A stretch of DNA of 25,499 nt from QPIN01 sp964399475 (GCA_964399475.1 CAYNRB010000024.1:1-25499), one strand, 5' to 3'; counted from the stretch's first letter, positions 15,444 to 23,990 are shown. The notes: a model not told the origin generated them from the letters alone. Made by a program: numbers and translations.

Positions 15444-16490
15444 ATGAGTGTTCCAAATATCACCATTAAAGAATCGCTAGTGGAAAATAAACTAGCTGTC
15501 TCTTTTAAAGTCATACTGGGTTTGTATTTCATTATTCCGCTTTGTATCTTAATTTATCTGCTGGATAACTTTTTTTTAGACGGTCAGATAAAAGCAGCTT
15601 TGCCAACTAGTCAAAGCCACTATCTAGTTGCTCAGATTTTGTTTGGCACGCCGCATATTCTTGCAAGCACCATTATTCTAACCAGTAATAAAGAATATCT
15701 TAAGTTTTTTAGGCCGAAACTTATCTTTATGACTCTTTTAATTGGGTTAGTTTATGGCGTAGGGAGTTACTATATTCCCTATGTAGCATTATATGTAGCA
15801 ACGGCTTGTTGGACTGTCTATCATGTTTTTAAACAACAACATGGTATTGCTAAAAGTGTTTGCAGATTACCTTCGTGGGCTTTTTATTGGTTATTATGGC
15901 TCAGTGTCAGTGCGGGTATTTGTATCTACATGGGAATATTTCTGAGAAATAGTCTGGATCCAAAGATAGTTTTCTGGATTAATTTAACCGCAGGTACGCT
16001 AACAATTGGGCTGATTTTGAGTTCAGTCTTATTGCAACGATATGTTTATACCTTGTTTGGTAAATGTTTTTTATGGGCCAATACTTTATTAATTGTCAGT
16101 AGTTTTTTTCTGAATACACAAGGATATTATTTTTTAGCTATTTTAATACCCCGATTGGTACATGATGCAACGGCTTATGTTTTTTATCTGGCACATGATT
16201 ACAATAAACACCATCAACAACCTGAGAATTTAATTTATAAAGTTGCTAATCGCTGTAATCTGAATGTTTTTTTAGTCTTGCCGTTAGCCTCATTTTTATT
16301 AACTTATATTTTGCAAGCGCATGGAAATGAGTGGTTCAATATTATGGCTCAATTCTTCTTTGGCGTGGAAATACGCAAGGCAATTACCTTGGTCGTGATA
16401 GGCTATTTTTCTTTAATGCATTATTATACCGAGTCTTTTATCTGGCAAGTGAATTCGCCTTTACGTCGCTATATTCGCTTTAGCAAATAA
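15444..16490 (+). CDS. His-rich polytopic membrane protein, function unknown
   Basis: A 348-residue protein with about eight or nine predicted membrane helices and no signal peptide. I cannot name its family. Histidines sit in conserved-looking motifs: FGTPHIL (H71), WTVYHVFKQQHGIAK (H127, H133), RLVHDATAYVFYLAHDYNKHH (H240, H251, H256, H257) and LMHYYTESFIW (H326, E330), followed by NSPLRRYI. The spacing recalls membrane enzymes that hold metal with His clusters (desaturases, hydroxylases, Brp/Blh-type oxygenases), but none of their exact signatures is present. No strong ribosome site precedes the ATG. The upstream region carries hairpin element F. The gene stands alone, with cydD 216 bp downstream. 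Confidence 0.72.
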   Translation: MSVPNITIKESLVENKLAVSFKVILGLYFIIPLCILIYLLDNFFLDGQIKAALPTSQSHYLVAQILFGTPHILASTIILTSNKEYLKFFRPKLIFMTLLIGLVYGVGSYYIPYVALYVATACWTVYHVFKQQHGIAKSVCRLPSWAFYWLLWLSVSAGICIYMGIFLRNSLDPKIVFWINLTAGTLTIGLILSSVLLQRYVYTLFGKCFLWANTLLIVSSFFLNTQGYYFLAILIPRLVHDATAYVFYLAHDYNKHHQQPENLIYKVANRCNLNVFLVLPLASFLLTYILQAHGNEWFNIMAQFFFGVEIRKAITLVVIGYFSLMHYYTESFIWQVNSPLRRYIRFSK

Positions 16491-16556
16491 TTTGTAATAG
16501 GTAATGTAGGAAAAACTATATTTTGTATTTAATCTCTGTCTTAGAAAATGCTGTTG

Positions 16557-16575
16557 TTAAATCTTCACTCCTAAG
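16557..16575 (+). repeat. Remnant end of a hairpin element
   Basis: TTAAATCTTCACTCCTAAG matches the right end of copy A (TTAAATCTTCATTCCTAAG) with one change and is close to the ends of B and C (TTAAATCCTCGCTCCTTAG). No other part of an element is found in the 216-bp gap between the His-rich protein and cydD. Confidence 0.6.
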
Positions 16576-16706
16576 TGTAATGAAATCTGGTGCCAGTTGA
16601 AATTTTATTATTGCTAGGAAATTTATCGCATACCTTTTGTGCTTTTTGTCTGCATTGTTATGCAGTCTACATCGAACTTTATTCTTTAAATCAAACTCAA
16701 TAATCA

Positions 16707-18395
16707 ATGTCTATCATTAAAAACCAGCAGGCATTCGATACCAATCAACAAAGAGAAATACACTGCGCAACATGGTTAAAGGAACAAAAAAAATCGGTTA
16801 AGCACTTAATTTACAAAACAGCTCTGGCAGGTATTACGCAGGGTGTTTTAATTATTTTACAATCGGCTCTATTGGCTATTGTATTCCATCAACTGGTCAT
16901 TGAAAATCAACAATGGAAGCAGTTAACAGATTACATGATAGGGTTGGGTTTTATTTTTCTGTTTCGCAGTGTTTTCAGCTATTTTTTGCAGACATGGGGA
17001 TATCAAGTTTCTGTCGTCGTAAAACGTTCAGTTCGAGAAGCATTGCTTAACAAATTCTCATCGCTAGGCCCGGCTTACATAAATCAACAAGACAGTGGTG
17101 AATTAGCCGCTACCAGCTTAGAACAAACAGAAGCCTTAGAGGGTTATTTCTCTCGTTATTTACCTCAGCAAATTATTGTCTCTGTTTTACCTTTAATCAT
17201 CATTATCGTTGTGTTTCCGGTTAATTGGATAGTTGCAATCATTTTTTTGGTAACCGGCCCTTTAGCTCCATTATTTATGGCTTTGATAGGAATGGGGGCG
17301 GCTTCAGCTAATCGTAATCAGTTTCTGGCAATGGCGCGCATGAGTGGTTATTTCCTTGATCGTTTACAAGGTTTAAGTACGCTCAAGTTATTTGGTCAGG
17401 CTGAAAAAGAATTAATCAGCATAGCTAAGATTGCAGATAGTTTCCGAGAAACAACCATGGAAGTTCTACGGATTGCTTTTTTATCGTCTGCTATTTTAGA
17501 GTTTTTTAGTGCAGTAGCTGTCGCATTAGTTGCAGTGTATGTGGGTTTAGGTTTGTTGGGACTGGTTCATTTTGGTCCTGCTGTGGATATAAGTTTGCAG
17601 GAAGCCTTATTCGTATTGCTATTGGCACCTGAATTTTTTAATCCTTTGAAACAGTTGGCTGCAAATTATCATGATAAAGCGGCTGCGATAGGTGCTGCTG
17701 ATCATATTCTTAAGGTACTTGAGCAACAAGAAATTGAACACGAATTTAATGAAGATCATGCAGAATCGGATTTTTGTATTGAATTTCAAAATGTCTATAA
17801 ATCGTATCAACAAAAACCGGTTTTAAAAGCAATTAATCTACAAATAAAGGCAGGTGAAAAGATTGCTATTATTGGTGAATCTGGTGTTGGTAAAACCACG
17901 TTGTTTAATTTATTGCTAGGATTTGAACCAGCAACCGAAGGCAAAGTTTTTATTAATGGAAAAAAAATAACACGAGAAAATGCCGAACAAAACATTGCCT
18001 TTGCAGCCCAACAGTCGACAATTTTTTATGCATCTATTCAAGATAATATCAGTTTGTGGGATGCAACACTTTCTGAGCAGAAAATTCAGGCAGCAGCGGA
18101 TGCAGCAGGTGTCACTGCTTTTTCCAGGCATTTAGAAAAAGATTTGTTAACCTGGGTAGGAGAAAGAGGCTATGGATTATCAGGTGGACAAGTTCAACGG
18201 ATAGCACTGGCTCGTGCATTTGTGAAGAATGCACCTATAGTGTTGTTAGACGAACCTACAGCACATTTGGATAGTGATACCAAGATAAAATTGCTGGATG
18301 CTATTGATCAGTTATTTAAAGATAAAACCCTGATTATTGCTAGTCATGATCCGATGGTGATCGAAAGAATGAACCGATCGGTACATCTGACATGA
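16707..18395 (+). CDS. cydD: Cysteine/glutathione ABC exporter subunit CydD
   Basis: A 562-residue half-transporter: six membrane helices in the first 330 residues and an ATPase domain after about 350. Walker A GESGVGKT is at 390-397, the ABC signature LSGGQ at 491-495, and Walker B VLLDEPTAHLD follows. With CydC it forms the inner-membrane exporter that sends cysteine and glutathione to the periplasm, needed for assembly of cytochrome bd oxidase. Assignment to CydD rests on overall similarity (QQDSGELAATSLEQTEALEGYFSRYLPQ region; KLFGQAEKE) and on gene order: the last 4 bp (ATGA) overlap the start of cydC. No cydAB genes are in the window. No clear ribosome site precedes the ATG at 16707. 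Confidence 0.92.
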   Translation: MSIIKNQQAFDTNQQREIHCATWLKEQKKSVKHLIYKTALAGITQGVLIILQSALLAIVFHQLVIENQQWKQLTDYMIGLGFIFLFRSVFSYFLQTWGYQVSVVVKRSVREALLNKFSSLGPAYINQQDSGELAATSLEQTEALEGYFSRYLPQQIIVSVLPLIIIIVVFPVNWIVAIIFLVTGPLAPLFMALIGMGAASANRNQFLAMARMSGYFLDRLQGLSTLKLFGQAEKELISIAKIADSFRETTMEVLRIAFLSSAILEFFSAVAVALVAVYVGLGLLGLVHFGPAVDISLQEALFVLLLAPEFFNPLKQLAANYHDKAAAIGAADHILKVLEQQEIEHEFNEDHAESDFCIEFQNVYKSYQQKPVLKAINLQIKAGEKIAIIGESGVGKTTLFNLLLGFEPATEGKVFINGKKITRENAEQNIAFAAQQSTIFYASIQDNISLWDATLSEQKIQAAADAAGVTAFSRHLEKDLLTWVGERGYGLSGGQVQRIALARAFVKNAPIVLLDEPTAHLDSDTKIKLLDAIDQLFKDKTLIIASHDPMVIERMNRSVHLT

Positions 18396-20071
18396 AAGAC
18401 TTGTTTTTTATTCTTAAATTATTCAGACCGTATAAACTCTGGTTTATAAGTGGTGTATTTTTAGCCTTATTGACTGCACTCGCTTCAATCTCTTTATTAA
18501 CCCTTTCTGGCTGGTTTATTACTTCCACGGCAATAGCGGGAATTGCTGCTCCAGATGGCGTAGCGATAACTTTTAATTTTATGGTTCCTGCTGCGCAAAT
18601 ACGGGCATTGGCGATTATCAGGACTGTAAGTCGATATGGAGAACGATTGCTTACCCATGAAGCGACTTTCAGGGGAATTGCTGAAATGCGTTGCTGGTTT
18701 TTTAAAAAGCTGATTCCTTTGGCTCCAGGTCGTCTTGCTATGCGACGAAGTGCTGATTTATTAACAGGAATAACCCAGGATATTGATGTTTTAGATTCTT
18801 TTTACTTGAGACTCTGTATACCTTTTTTGATTGTATTGATGGGGGGTACTGCCGTTGTCATTTTTATAGCCAGTTATTCTGTGCCAATCAGTTTGTTTGT
18901 TTTGTTAATGTTAACTGTGACTGCACTATTGATCCCTTGGGTTTTTAACCGACTAGGTCAGAAAAGCGTTAAAGAAAATCTGCAGCACACTGCAACATTC
19001 AAAATTGAGCAAATAGAATTGTTACAAGGTTTAGCCGATCTTTGTATTTTTAATGCCTATTCGCGATTTAAAACTAAGTTGATTCTGATTTCAGAACAAA
19101 TGATAGAAACGCAGAGAAAAAATATTCACTGGGCGGCTTTTTCATCAGCAATTATCGGTTTTTTATCGCATATCACGTTTCTGATAAGTCTGGTTTTGGC
19201 TGGAAGTTTATTTCAACAGGGTGAAATGTCAGGTGCAATTGTTGTGATGTTAAGTTTTTGTATTCTGGCTGTTTTTGAATGGGTGGCTCCCGTTTCATTA
19301 GCTGTTCAAATGCTGGCTAAAATAAAAGCTTCACTTAAAAGAATACGCAATGTAACTGAATTAACGCCTCTGATTTGTGAACCGCAAACAGATCTAAAAA
19401 TACCTCCTTTTGATGACTTGACTATTAATAAACTTTCTTTTAGATATTCCAGTCAAACTGACTGGGTTTTGAAAAATATCGATTTAACTATTCCAAAAGG
19501 AAGCAAAATTGCCATAGTCGGTAAAAGTGGAGCGGGCAAGACGACATTGTTACAATTGATCATGCGTTTTTTTGATCCTCAACAAGGAGAAATTAGCTAT
19601 TCTGGTCTTAATTATAAAAAATTCCAATCAGATCAATTAATGGAGCAATTTGCCGTATTATCCCAACGTAGCCAGCTTTTTTCTGCAACGATAAAAGAAA
19701 ATTTATTAATTGCCAAACCCTTAGCATCAGAGCTGGAAATTAGAATGGCAGTAAAGATGGCGGGCTTAGATGATTGGATTTCCCGACTACCTGAAGGATT
19801 AAATACCTGGGTAGGTGAAAATGGAGCCAAAGTTTCAGGAGGAGAAGCCAGAAGAATTGCATTAGCCAGAGTCTATTTAAAAAATGCACCCATTCTGATA
19901 TTAGATGAACCCACAGAAGGACTGGATAAAGAGACAGAAAATGAAGTGTTAGATACCCTTGAAAAGTTAGCAGAGCAGAAAACATTAATCTTAGTAACTC
20001 ATAGAAAGTCTGGACTTAGATTAGTTGATAGTATTTATAGAATGACAGAAGGTGAGCTGGTTAAAATGTAA
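18392..20071 (+). CDS. cydC: Cysteine/glutathione ABC exporter subunit CydC
   Basis: A 559-residue half-transporter, partner of CydD in the heterodimeric exporter. The N-terminal membrane domain contains LSGWFITSTAIAG and SRYGERLLTHEATFR, patterns typical of CydC. The ATPase domain has Walker A GKSGAGKT at 377-384, signature VSGGE at 481-485 and Walker B LILDEPTEGLD. Its ATG overlaps the cydD stop (ATGA), so translation is coupled and the subunits should be made in equal amounts. Twenty-seven bases after the stop lies a 24-bp palindrome. Confidence 0.92.
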   Translation: MKDLFFILKLFRPYKLWFISGVFLALLTALASISLLTLSGWFITSTAIAGIAAPDGVAITFNFMVPAAQIRALAIIRTVSRYGERLLTHEATFRGIAEMRCWFFKKLIPLAPGRLAMRRSADLLTGITQDIDVLDSFYLRLCIPFLIVLMGGTAVVIFIASYSVPISLFVLLMLTVTALLIPWVFNRLGQKSVKENLQHTATFKIEQIELLQGLADLCIFNAYSRFKTKLILISEQMIETQRKNIHWAAFSSAIIGFLSHITFLISLVLAGSLFQQGEMSGAIVVMLSFCILAVFEWVAPVSLAVQMLAKIKASLKRIRNVTELTPLICEPQTDLKIPPFDDLTINKLSFRYSSQTDWVLKNIDLTIPKGSKIAIVGKSGAGKTTLLQLIMRFFDPQQGEISYSGLNYKKFQSDQLMEQFAVLSQRSQLFSATIKENLLIAKPLASELEIRMAVKMAGLDDWISRLPEGLNTWVGENGAKVSGGEARRIALARVYLKNAPILILDEPTEGLDKETENEVLDTLEKLAEQKTLILVTHRKSGLRLVDSIYRMTEGELVKM

Positions 20072-20098
20072 ACTGAGAGTTTTTTAGCTTAATTCTGC

Positions 20099-20122
20099 AG
20101 TGCTAAAACATGTATTAGCACT
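20099..20122. repeat. 24-bp palindrome, copy 1
   Basis: AGTGCTAA, centre AACATGTA, TTAGCACT: a near-perfect palindrome. The same 24-bp sequence, with two changes, recurs at 21391-21414. It could serve as a cydDC transcript-end hairpin but lacks a T-run, so a dispersed palindromic repeat or protein-binding site is as likely. Confidence 0.7.
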
Positions 20123-20332
20123 CAAAATAGAGTTTGGTCTTGAGTATATTAGCGAGTGTAAGTGTGTTTGATTTAAGAATATTTAGCTTTTGATAGGTTA
20201 TATCAGATTCAAAATATATTGTTGTAGATATGTCAAAGAATTTTTGTGTAAAAACATCACAAAAAAACTGAAAATAAACTGGTTTTTTCGCTTGACTATT
20301 TTTGAATGCTAAACAATCAAGGACATATAAAC

Positions 20333-20380
20333 TTGTCCACAATATCTGTGGATAACTCTGTTTATAACTATTTGATAACT
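20333..20380. other. DnaA-box-like pair and phased repeats
   Basis: TTGTCCACA (20333-20341) and TGTGGATAA (20347-20355) face each other across 5 bp. The second is an exact reverse DnaA box (TTATCCACA) and the first differs by one base. Downstream, the heptamer GATAACT/TATAACT/GATAACT starts at 20351, 20363 and 20374, roughly one helix turn apart. The rest of 20072-20615 is AT-rich with no convincing gene. Confidence 0.5.
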
Positions 20381-20615
20381 CACTTCCGAGTAGATGTTTT
20401 ATAGGCTTAAGTTAAATTGTATTGTTTTTAGACAATCCATTTAATTTAATAAAATCAATAGCTTGTGTATTTTGTGCTGGGGTTGATAGAGAATCAAATA
20501 CTTACGTTATCCAGCTTGTGAGCTAAAAATCATGCTGTGCATAAATAATATTTGCTAAGATAATGAATGTTATTGATTTCCTTTTTTTTAGTGAGCATCT
20601 TTTTTAATTTTATCT

Positions 20616-21122
20616 ATGTTTGTATTTATTTTTTTAAGCTTGTATCTGGGATTTTTATTGGAAGATGAAAGTCTGTTTCGATCGCTGTTGTCATCTAGCT
20701 ATTCGCTCTATTTTGGAATATTTTTACAAATTGCTAATTTTCTAGCTGCTTGTTTAAAATTTGAAAAAATAGGCTTTAAATTCCGCTATGATTTGTTTGC
20801 AGTCGGTTCCATTCTTGTATGGTTTGCCTATTGGCCACCCTTTTTTAGATTTGGTTCGCCGATATTCGATGCCTTACCTGTCTATTTTGCTTTTATTACC
20901 TCAGCGGTTTCCATACTATATATTACAAACAAAAGATCGGTTGATCCTGATGCTTTGGTCTGGTTGCAGTGGCTGTCGGATTCTGGGCGTTTTAACCCAC
21001 TAATAATAATGCTTGGAACCATGATTAGCCTAGTGCTACCGGAACATTTTTTGCTGTTTCCAGTCGCAATTACTATGTGGGTGATGAGGTTTGCTTTAGC
21101 TTGTAGCTTGAATAATGAATAG
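20616..21122 (+). CDS. Membrane protein of unknown function
   Basis: A 168-residue protein with about five hydrophobic segments (about 1-15, 28-48, 58-75, 85-102, 125-160). I do not recognise the family. Aromatic-rich stretches include LVWFAYWPPFFRFGSP, and VDPDALVWLQWLSDSGRFNP is a conserved-looking loop. No cofactor or catalytic motif is evident. The ATG lacks a strong ribosome site, and the first residues are already hydrophobic, so a slightly different start is possible. The gene stands alone, flanked on both sides by copies of the same 24-bp palindrome (20099 and 21391). Confidence 0.65.
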   Translation: MFVFIFLSLYLGFLLEDESLFRSLLSSSYSLYFGIFLQIANFLAACLKFEKIGFKFRYDLFAVGSILVWFAYWPPFFRFGSPIFDALPVYFAFITSAVSILYITNKRSVDPDALVWLQWLSDSGRFNPLIIMLGTMISLVLPEHFLLFPVAITMWVMRFALACSLNNE

Positions 21123-21295
21123 GTTTTGGGTTACTTGTAATAAATGACAGCACTGCTTAGAACTTTGCTAATCAGTTATAATAGACTAATTGAGGTGACA
21201 TACGAATATGCACGATATAAAATCCATATAGGGACAATAGATGTAGATAATTTCGTATCTCCTATGTGTTACAGGGTGAACTTAATAGAATTTTT

Positions 21296-21326
21296 GTAGG
21301 GTGGGCAGTTTTTTTGCCCATCCTAC
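21296..21326. repeat. 12-bp inverted repeat hairpin
   Basis: GTAGGGTGGGCA (21296-21307) and TGCCCATCCTAC (21315-21326) pair with one G-T over a 7-nt T-rich loop. It is a common proteobacterial repeat type (GTAGGGTGGGCA). No gene overlaps it. Confidence 0.7.
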
Positions 21327-21390
21327 CTTTAACTTGCCACTATATTTATAGTGGTTACTCAATTTTAATAATTGTAAATCCTATATCTAG

Positions 21391-21414
21391 AGTGCCAAAA
21401 CATGTTTTAGCACT
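21391..21414. repeat. 24-bp palindrome, copy 2
   Basis: AGTGCCAAAACATGTTTTAGCACT with the fully symmetric centre AAAACATGTTTT. It differs from copy 1 at 20099-20122 by two bases. Together they bracket the unknown membrane protein gene. Confidence 0.7.
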
Positions 21415-21503
21415 ACAAGCTTTAACTATTTTTATCTCACCGCTCAATTTAGTTTTGAAGGACTTTGGGTGAAACAGTATTGGCAAAGGCTGTGATTAAA
21501 TAT

Positions 21504-21670
21504 TTAGGAGTGAGGATTTAATAATATCCGAAAGTTTGACGCAGGATTTTTGTCCGTCTTCTGTGTTGTAGAAATGGGCGCATAGCAGGCTACGTAACTA
21601 TTTCTACAACACAGAAGACGGACAAAAAAACAAGTCAAGATTCGGATATTATTAAATCCTCGCTCCTTAG
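21504..21670 (-). repeat. Hairpin element, copy C
   Basis: A palindrome of 167 bp, the best preserved copy, in the same orientation as B. The inner stem is perfect over 24 bp (21552-21575 with 21600-21623). The internal loop is CGCAGGA (21540-21546) opposite AACAAG (21629-21634). The apical GCGCATAGCAGGCTACGTAA is at 21578-21597, identical to B. The outer arms match A and B. It ends about 50 bp upstream of the DUF1318 lipoprotein start. Confidence 0.9.
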
Positions 21671-21721
21671 TATAGTTTTTAATTAATATCGTCTGCGTTC
21701 AATCGCAGACCAGGAGAGAAA

Positions 21722-22315
21722 ATGAAAAAAATTTCATTAATGAGTATTTTATTGTTAACAGCTTGTGTAACAATAAATATATATTTTCCAGCCGCTGCCG
21801 CAGAGCAAGTGGCTGATGAAATAATCAAAGGAATCCAGTCAGATGAGAGTCCAGATTTAAATCAAAAACCAGAAACAGAACCACAATCTAAAGCCAAAGG
21901 TATTCAGCAAGTTGTTTTTTTATGGATAGATGAAGCACTTAATATATTAGTATCACCTGCTCATGCCGGTGCTGACTTATCAGTTAATACAGCAGAAATA
22001 AGACAGTTACGCTCTGCGATGCAAAAGCGATTTGGATCTTTAAGACCTTTTTACGCTAAAGGTATTGTTGGTATTAAAGCTGATGGTTTTATTACTACAA
22101 AAGCAGCCGCTCCACTTAAAGATAAAAATAAAGTCAATAAACTGATTGCAGCTGAAAATGCTGATAGGAAACGGTTGTATCAGGCTATAGCCAATGCAAA
22201 TGGACATCCCGAATGGTTTCCGCAAATTAAAGCAACCTTTGCTGCTCGCTGGAAAGGCAATGCACAATCGGGTTGGTGGTTTCAAACTTCACCAGGAAAC
22301 TGGAAGAAAAAATAA
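21722..22315 (+). CDS. DUF1318 (YdbL-like) lipoprotein
   Basis: A 197-residue protein with a lipoprotein signal peptide: MKKISLMSILLLTAC, the lipobox Cys being C15. The segment CVTINIYFPAAAAEQVADEI is typical of DUF1318/YdbL-like lipoproteins. A spacer follows, then the DUF1318 core (about 95-197: RSAMQKRFGSLRPFYAKGIVG, AENADRKRLYQAIA, WKGNAQSGWWFQ). The molecular function is not known; in enterobacteria YdbL is linked to envelope lipid-transport genes, and none of those lie here. The start is supported by GGAGAG 4 nt upstream. It ends 2 bp before rlmD, so the genes are cotranscribed. Confidence 0.85.
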   Translation: MKKISLMSILLLTACVTINIYFPAAAAEQVADEIIKGIQSDESPDLNQKPETEPQSKAKGIQQVVFLWIDEALNILVSPAHAGADLSVNTAEIRQLRSAMQKRFGSLRPFYAKGIVGIKADGFITTKAAAPLKDKNKVNKLIAAENADRKRLYQAIANANGHPEWFPQIKATFAARWKGNAQSGWWFQTSPGNWKKK

Positions 22316-22317
22316 TA

Positions 22318-23664
22318 ATGGCACGTAGAAGATCAAGAAAGAAAAAATTACCTGAAAATCCAGTCAAAGTAACGATTGAATCTTTGGCACATGATGGAAG
22401 GGGTGTTACCCATGTAGAGGGGAAGGTTGTATTTATAGATGAAGCATTACCAGGAGAAGAGTTAGAATTTATCTATACTGACTCGCGTAGAGATTATGCA
22501 GAAGGTAAGGTTGATCGGCTGATTACTAAGGCTGATGAGCGAGTTGACCCAGAATGCCCTCATTTTGGTCGTTGTGGTGGTTGCAGTTTCCAACATGTCC
22601 AGGATCAGGCGCAGATTAAGATGAAACAGGGATTGTTAATCGAACAATTCAATCGTATAGGTAAAGTTGAAATCCCGGAAATCTGGGAAGCTTTGACTGG
22701 ACCACATTGGGGATATAGAAGAAAAGCACGGATGGGGGTTAAATATGTAGCTAAAAAAGGCCGCGTATTGGTCGGCTTTAGAGAACGGCGCAATCCGTTT
22801 TTGGCAGAAATTGAAAGTTGCAAAGTCATGCACCCCCAAGTCGGTGAAAAACTGATGGATTTATCTGAAATGATCGGTGGTCTGACTATTAAAGATAAAA
22901 TACCTCAGATTGAAGTGGCAATCGGTGATGCTGATTGTGTATTGGCTTTTAGAGTTTTGGAGCCACCTACCGACGAAGATAAAAATCGGATGCGCGATTT
23001 TGGTCATAAGCATGCGATGAGTATCTGTCTACAATCTAAAGGCCCTGATACCATCGTACCGATTGAAGGTGAGCCAGAAATTATCCCGACCTATGCTTTG
23101 CCTGAACAAGGCATTGAATTTAAATTCAAGCCTGCCATGTTTACTCAGGTTAATTATGAGATAAACAAAAAAATGGTCACGCGTGTCATTGATGCATTTG
23201 ATTTGAACGAAAATGATCAGGTGTTGGATTTATTTTGTGGTTTAGGCAATTTTACCTTACCCATGGCGACCAAGGCTGGCAGTGTTGTAGGGATCGAAGG
23301 TGACCAACCTTTGGTCGATCATGCTAAAGAAAATGCCATATTAAATGGATTGGATAATGTTAGTTTTTATAAAGCTGATCTAACTAAAGATGTTAGTGAC
23401 GAAATCTGGGCGAAACAAAAATTTAATAAAATCCTCTTAGACCCCTCCAGAGCAGGTGCCTCAGAAGTATTGCATAATTTAAAGCATTGGAAACCTGAAC
23501 AAATTATTTATGTTTCCTGTAATCCATCAACACTGGCGCGCGATGCCGGTATTTTAGTCAATGAATTAGGCTATAAATTAGTAAAAGCAGGTGTTATGGA
23601 TATGTTTCCTCAAACAGGGCATGTAGAGTCTATTGCCCTTTTTGAAAAATCCGGAAAAGATTAA
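22318..23664 (+). CDS. rlmD: 23S rRNA (uracil-1939 C5)-methyltransferase RlmD
   Basis: I place the start at ATG 22318, 2 bp after the previous stop. A longer frame from 22273 would overlap the upstream gene and add unrelated residues. The 448-residue product has a basic N-terminus, a TRAM domain (about 12-70, VTIESLAHDGRGVTHVEGK), four cluster cysteines for the [4Fe-4S] centre (C80, C86, C89, C168), the SAM-binding LDLFCGLGNF, LLDPSRAG, and catalytic C401 in YVSCNPSTLARD, with TGHVES near the end. It methylates U1939 of 23S rRNA. All key residues are present. Confidence 0.95.
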   Translation: MARRRSRKKKLPENPVKVTIESLAHDGRGVTHVEGKVVFIDEALPGEELEFIYTDSRRDYAEGKVDRLITKADERVDPECPHFGRCGGCSFQHVQDQAQIKMKQGLLIEQFNRIGKVEIPEIWEALTGPHWGYRRKARMGVKYVAKKGRVLVGFRERRNPFLAEIESCKVMHPQVGEKLMDLSEMIGGLTIKDKIPQIEVAIGDADCVLAFRVLEPPTDEDKNRMRDFGHKHAMSICLQSKGPDTIVPIEGEPEIIPTYALPEQGIEFKFKPAMFTQVNYEINKKMVTRVIDAFDLNENDQVLDLFCGLGNFTLPMATKAGSVVGIEGDQPLVDHAKENAILNGLDNVSFYKADLTKDVSDEIWAKQKFNKILLDPSRAGASEVLHNLKHWKPEQIIYVSCNPSTLARDAGILVNELGYKLVKAGVMDMFPQTGHVESIALFEKSGKD

Positions 23665-23692
23665 CTTTCGACAATATTTGAAAAATTCTAAA

Positions 23693-23740
23693 GTAGGTTG
23701 GATGAGATTTTTTAGCGTAGCGAAAAAACGTAATCCGACA
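23693..23740. repeat. Single copy of the GTAGGTTGGAT repeat
   Basis: GTAGGTTGGATGAG at one end and GTAATCCGACA at the other, the same vocabulary as the nested repeat at 6076-6178 but not paired with a second arm. It begins 28 bp after the rlmD stop. Confidence 0.65.
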
Positions 23741-23784
23741 GTCAAACACTGACAATATTATTGTTGATGGGTAAATTAATAATA

Positions 23785-23862
23785 CGTCATTCCTGCATGT
23801 TCTTAGCAGGAATCCATACCTTTGACGCGGTGGATTCCCGACAAAAGACTTCGGGAATGGCG
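23785..23862. repeat. CGTCATTCC-type palindromic repeat
   Basis: CGTCATTCCTGCATG...AGCAGGAATCCA and TGGATTCCCGAC...TTCGGGAATGGCG form two adjacent small hairpins, with outer ends that also pair (CGTCATTCC with GGAATGGCG). This is a common REP-like element in proteobacteria. The remainder of 23665-23990 holds no gene. Confidence 0.7.
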
Positions 23863-23990
23863 AACTAACGTTTTATTTATCAATTCCAACTTGATGGAAA
23901 ACCAGTTTATACTATTGAATTAATAGGAAAGATGGACGCTGTTTTTTTTACACAAAAAATCTGTATTAAAAATATGCTCGGTAGGATTAA

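Noticed and set aside
20115..20342. 75-codon minus-strand open frame
   Set aside because: AT-rich, no ribosome site, no recognisable domain, and it overlaps the 24-bp palindrome and the DnaA-box-like pair.
20072..20615. Chromosomal oriC
   Set aside because: Only one exact and one near DnaA box were found and no origin-linked genes (dnaA, dnaN, mnmG, parAB) are nearby, so it is kept only as a DnaA-box-like site.
21266..21472. 68-codon plus-strand open frame
   Set aside because: It spans two palindromic repeats and has no coding character.
3940..21670. Integron attC sites
   Set aside because: The fold is reminiscent, but the attC core sites (GTTRRRY and RYYYAAC) are not at the element ends, and the elements do not separate same-strand cassettes.
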